A stretch of DNA of 9,121 bases, taken from assembly GCA_002733485.1 (NCBI GenBank), contig NVVU01000070.1:7561-16681 (forward strand). Direction: 5' to 3'. Of the stretch, positions 8,155 through 9,121 are shown one piece after another (the stretch's first letter is position 1; every line of letters begins with the position of its first letter). The DNA comes from Robiginitomaculum sp. (GTDB taxonomy: Bacteria > Pseudomonadota > Alphaproteobacteria > Caulobacterales > Maricaulaceae). Below the pieces are notes generated by a model. That model was not told where the DNA came from, did not search any database, and saw only the letters and a list, made by a program, of their open reading frames with translations. The translations under genes were made by a program, and so were the position numbers.

Positions 8155-8865
8155 TTAGCCGGTTCGGGCGACCCTTTGGCTCTGCAACTCTTCTAATTGC
8201 TTTTGCAACGTGTTGGTCGCCATCTTTATGTCGGGAAGGGCGATGACAATGCGATAGGTCACAAAGGCTATGGTTACGACCACAGCCCCCGAAAGCAGAC
8301 GATAGAGAAAAACTAAAGCGGAAAACCATCGATTTTCAGGATTGTTGCGAACATCACCCAGGCCAATGTCGAACACCTCAATGGCATCGCTCAGGCCGCC
8401 TTTAAGCGCCTGATCAGCCACAAAGACAATCAGTTCTCTCTGGGAAAATTGTGTGCCTCTGGTAGGAACATCATTTAAGCTCAGGGCATAGGTGCCTGGC
8501 ATAATCCAGTCCTGCTTGGCAACTATCACACCCAGCATGATCCCCGGTAACACCATGCCGACGAGCACCAGCGCAGCGGCATTGCGTGCAATGGTCAATA
8601 TCACTGAAGAGGCAAAGGCTTTCATGCGCTTGATCCGCCTTTTTATGGAGCGCTCTCTTTTAGGTTCTGGCCCTTTAAATTTTTCAATGACGTTATTGGT
8701 GCTAAACTGTTTTATACGATTGAGTAAAAAAAATGCCGTGATAACGAGTAAGGAAAATACCAGTAAAATGGCGATCCAGGTATAAATATGAAGTGCGATT
8801 TCAGATCTTATCTGTTCAAAAAGATGTAGGCCAATAGAAATGGCCTTACTGCGAAAGCCATTCAT
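8155..8865 (-). CDS. Membrane protein of unknown function, three predicted membrane segments
   Basis: I do not recognise this protein and give no function. From the chosen start it has 236 residues. Hydrophobic segments lie near residues 25-48, 94-116 and 181-207. Between the first two is a strongly basic stretch (about 62-83, with KRERSIKRRIKRMK), which by the positive-inside rule is cytoplasmic. Residues 117-180 would then be a periplasmic domain of about 64 residues. The C-terminus (about 211-231) is polar with heptad-like leucines (LQKQLEELQSQ), perhaps a short coiled coil in the cytoplasm. The frame also runs up to an ATG at 8928, but the ATG at 8865 is preferred because AAGGGGA precedes it by six bases, and the extra 21 residues would cover the probable promoter. 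It converges on narI, so it is not part of the nar operon. It lies downstream of, and in the same direction as, a histidine kinase gene, but a 117-base gap with its own promoter candidate argues for separate transcription. Confidence 0.8.
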   Translation of the reverse strand: MNGFRSKAISIGLHLFEQIRSEIALHIYTWIAILLVFSLLVITAFFLLNRIKQFSTNNVIEKFKGPEPKRERSIKRRIKRMKAFASSVILTIARNAAALVLVGMVLPGIMLGVIVAKQDWIMPGTYALSLNDVPTRGTQFSQRELIVFVADQALKGGLSDAIEVFDIGLGDVRNNPENRWFSALVFLYRLLSGAVVVTIAFVTYRIVIALPDIKMATNTLQKQLEELQSQRVARTG

Positions 8866-8871
8866 CTTGAT

Positions 8872-8878
8872 TCCCCTT
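8872..8878 (-). promoter_or_regulatory. Ribosome binding site deciding the start of the membrane-protein gene
   Basis: Read on the minus strand, AAGGGGA stands six bases before the ATG at 8865-8863. The upstream in-frame ATG at 8928 has no comparable purine-rich sequence at the right distance (the preceding bases read AAATTTTCTTGC), so the shorter protein is the better reading. Confidence 0.65.
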
Positions 8879-8899
8879 AACTGTACATATTTGGAGCTA

Positions 8900-8928
8900 A
8901 GGTTATGTCTGATATATTCGTAATGCAA
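8900..8928 (-). promoter_or_regulatory. Possible sigma-70-type promoter of the membrane-protein gene
   Basis: On the minus strand TTGCAT (8928-8923) and TAACCT (8905-8900) are separated by 17 bases, in an AT-rich gap. Transcription would start near 8893, about 28 bases before the ATG at 8865. The -35 box is good and the -10 box is weak (three of six matches to TATAAT), so this is only a candidate. The gap from 8866 to 8982 holds no other gene, and I saw no clear terminator hairpin after the kinase stop. Confidence 0.25.
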
Positions 8929-8982
8929 GAAAATTTAAACAAGCAGTATTGTTGTTTTATTGGTACAGGTAATCCAGAATTC

Positions 8983-9121
8983 TCAAGCCGCATCTTCCAT
9001 GGCGATGAGCGCCGGGATGTGCGGGATCCGGCACCAGAATGTACTGCCTTGCCCGGCAACACTGTCCACGCCTACATCGCCGCCCATGGCCTGCGCAAGT
9101 TGTCTGCTGATAAAGAGGCCC
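8983..9121 (-). CDS. Sensor histidine kinase, C-terminal end of the ATPase domain (partial)
   Basis: Read on the minus strand, the frame enters at the window edge (first full codon 9120-9118) and ends at TGA 8985-8983, giving 45 residues. They begin GLFISRQLAQAMGGDVGVDS and continue to GQGSTFWCRIP, which is the end of a HATPase_c domain: the helix after the G1/G2 region, the MGG turn, and the closing GxGSTFW strand typical of HisKA-type kinases. Only about 12 residues follow, so no receiver or HPt domain is fused at the C-terminus; whatever sensor or receiver domains exist lie to the right of the window. It is unlike the C-terminus of NarX/NarQ, so I do not call it a nitrate sensor. The signal and partner regulator cannot be told from this piece. 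Confidence 0.85.
   Translation of the reverse strand, partial: GLFISRQLAQAMGGDVGVDSVAGQGSTFWCRIPHIPALIAMEDAA

Noticed and set aside
8866..8928. Extension of the membrane-protein gene to the upstream ATG at 8928
   Set aside because: No ribosome binding site precedes that ATG, while a good one precedes the ATG at 8865; the extension would also cover the best promoter candidate.
8905..9121. Plus-strand frame starting with ATG and open to the right edge (72 codons)
   Set aside because: Its product resembles nothing I know, and the opposite strand reads as a clear histidine kinase C-terminus over most of the same bases.
1..9121. CRISPR arrays, tRNA or rRNA genes, insertion sequences, phage or toxin-antitoxin genes
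   Set aside because: I looked and saw no regularly spaced repeats, no transposase or integrase motifs, no terminal repeats and no RNA-gene signatures; nearly all bases are covered by respiratory genes.

Overview
The window holds the 3' part of a nitrate/nitrite porter gene (narK-type) followed by a complete narGHJI operon, which encodes the membrane-bound respiratory nitrate reductase and its assembly chaperone. After a bidirectional terminator come two genes on the opposite strand: an unrecognised 236-residue membrane protein, and the last 45 codons of a sensor histidine kinase cut by the window edge. The organism is almost certainly a Gram-negative bacterium of the Pseudomonadota able to respire nitrate. 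NarG and NarH are close to the E. coli proteins along their whole length, and the cofactor-binding residues are at the same or nearly the same positions. The narK-narGHJI order is familiar from Paracoccus and other denitrifiers. I cannot fix the genus, or choose firmly between alpha- and gammaproteobacteria.

Layout: positions 1-1332 carry the porter, open at the left edge. Positions 1340-1379 carry a strong hairpin followed by a T-rich run, which looks like an intrinsic terminator or attenuator between porter and reductase. narG (1414-5193), narH (5190-6758), narJ (6755-7420) and narI (7420-8103) are packed with 4-, 4- and 1-base overlaps, each with its own Shine-Dalgarno sequence. Positions 8127-8153 are a near-symmetric terminator serving both strands. 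The minus strand then carries the membrane protein (8865-8155), a 117-base AT-rich gap with its probable promoter and ribosome binding site, and the kinase end (9121-8983).

How the genes work together: the porter brings nitrate into the cytoplasm and probably exports nitrite. NarI oxidises quinol at the membrane and passes electrons through its two b hemes to the NarH iron-sulfur clusters and then to the molybdenum site of NarG, which reduces nitrate to nitrite on the cytoplasmic side. NarJ is the chaperone needed for cofactor insertion into NarG and for membrane assembly; it is not part of the finished enzyme.

I found no new biological system here. Most of the window is a well-known respiratory operon. 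The parts worth a second look are the extra pair of membrane segments in the porter, the hairpin before narG, and the unrecognised membrane protein beside the kinase.
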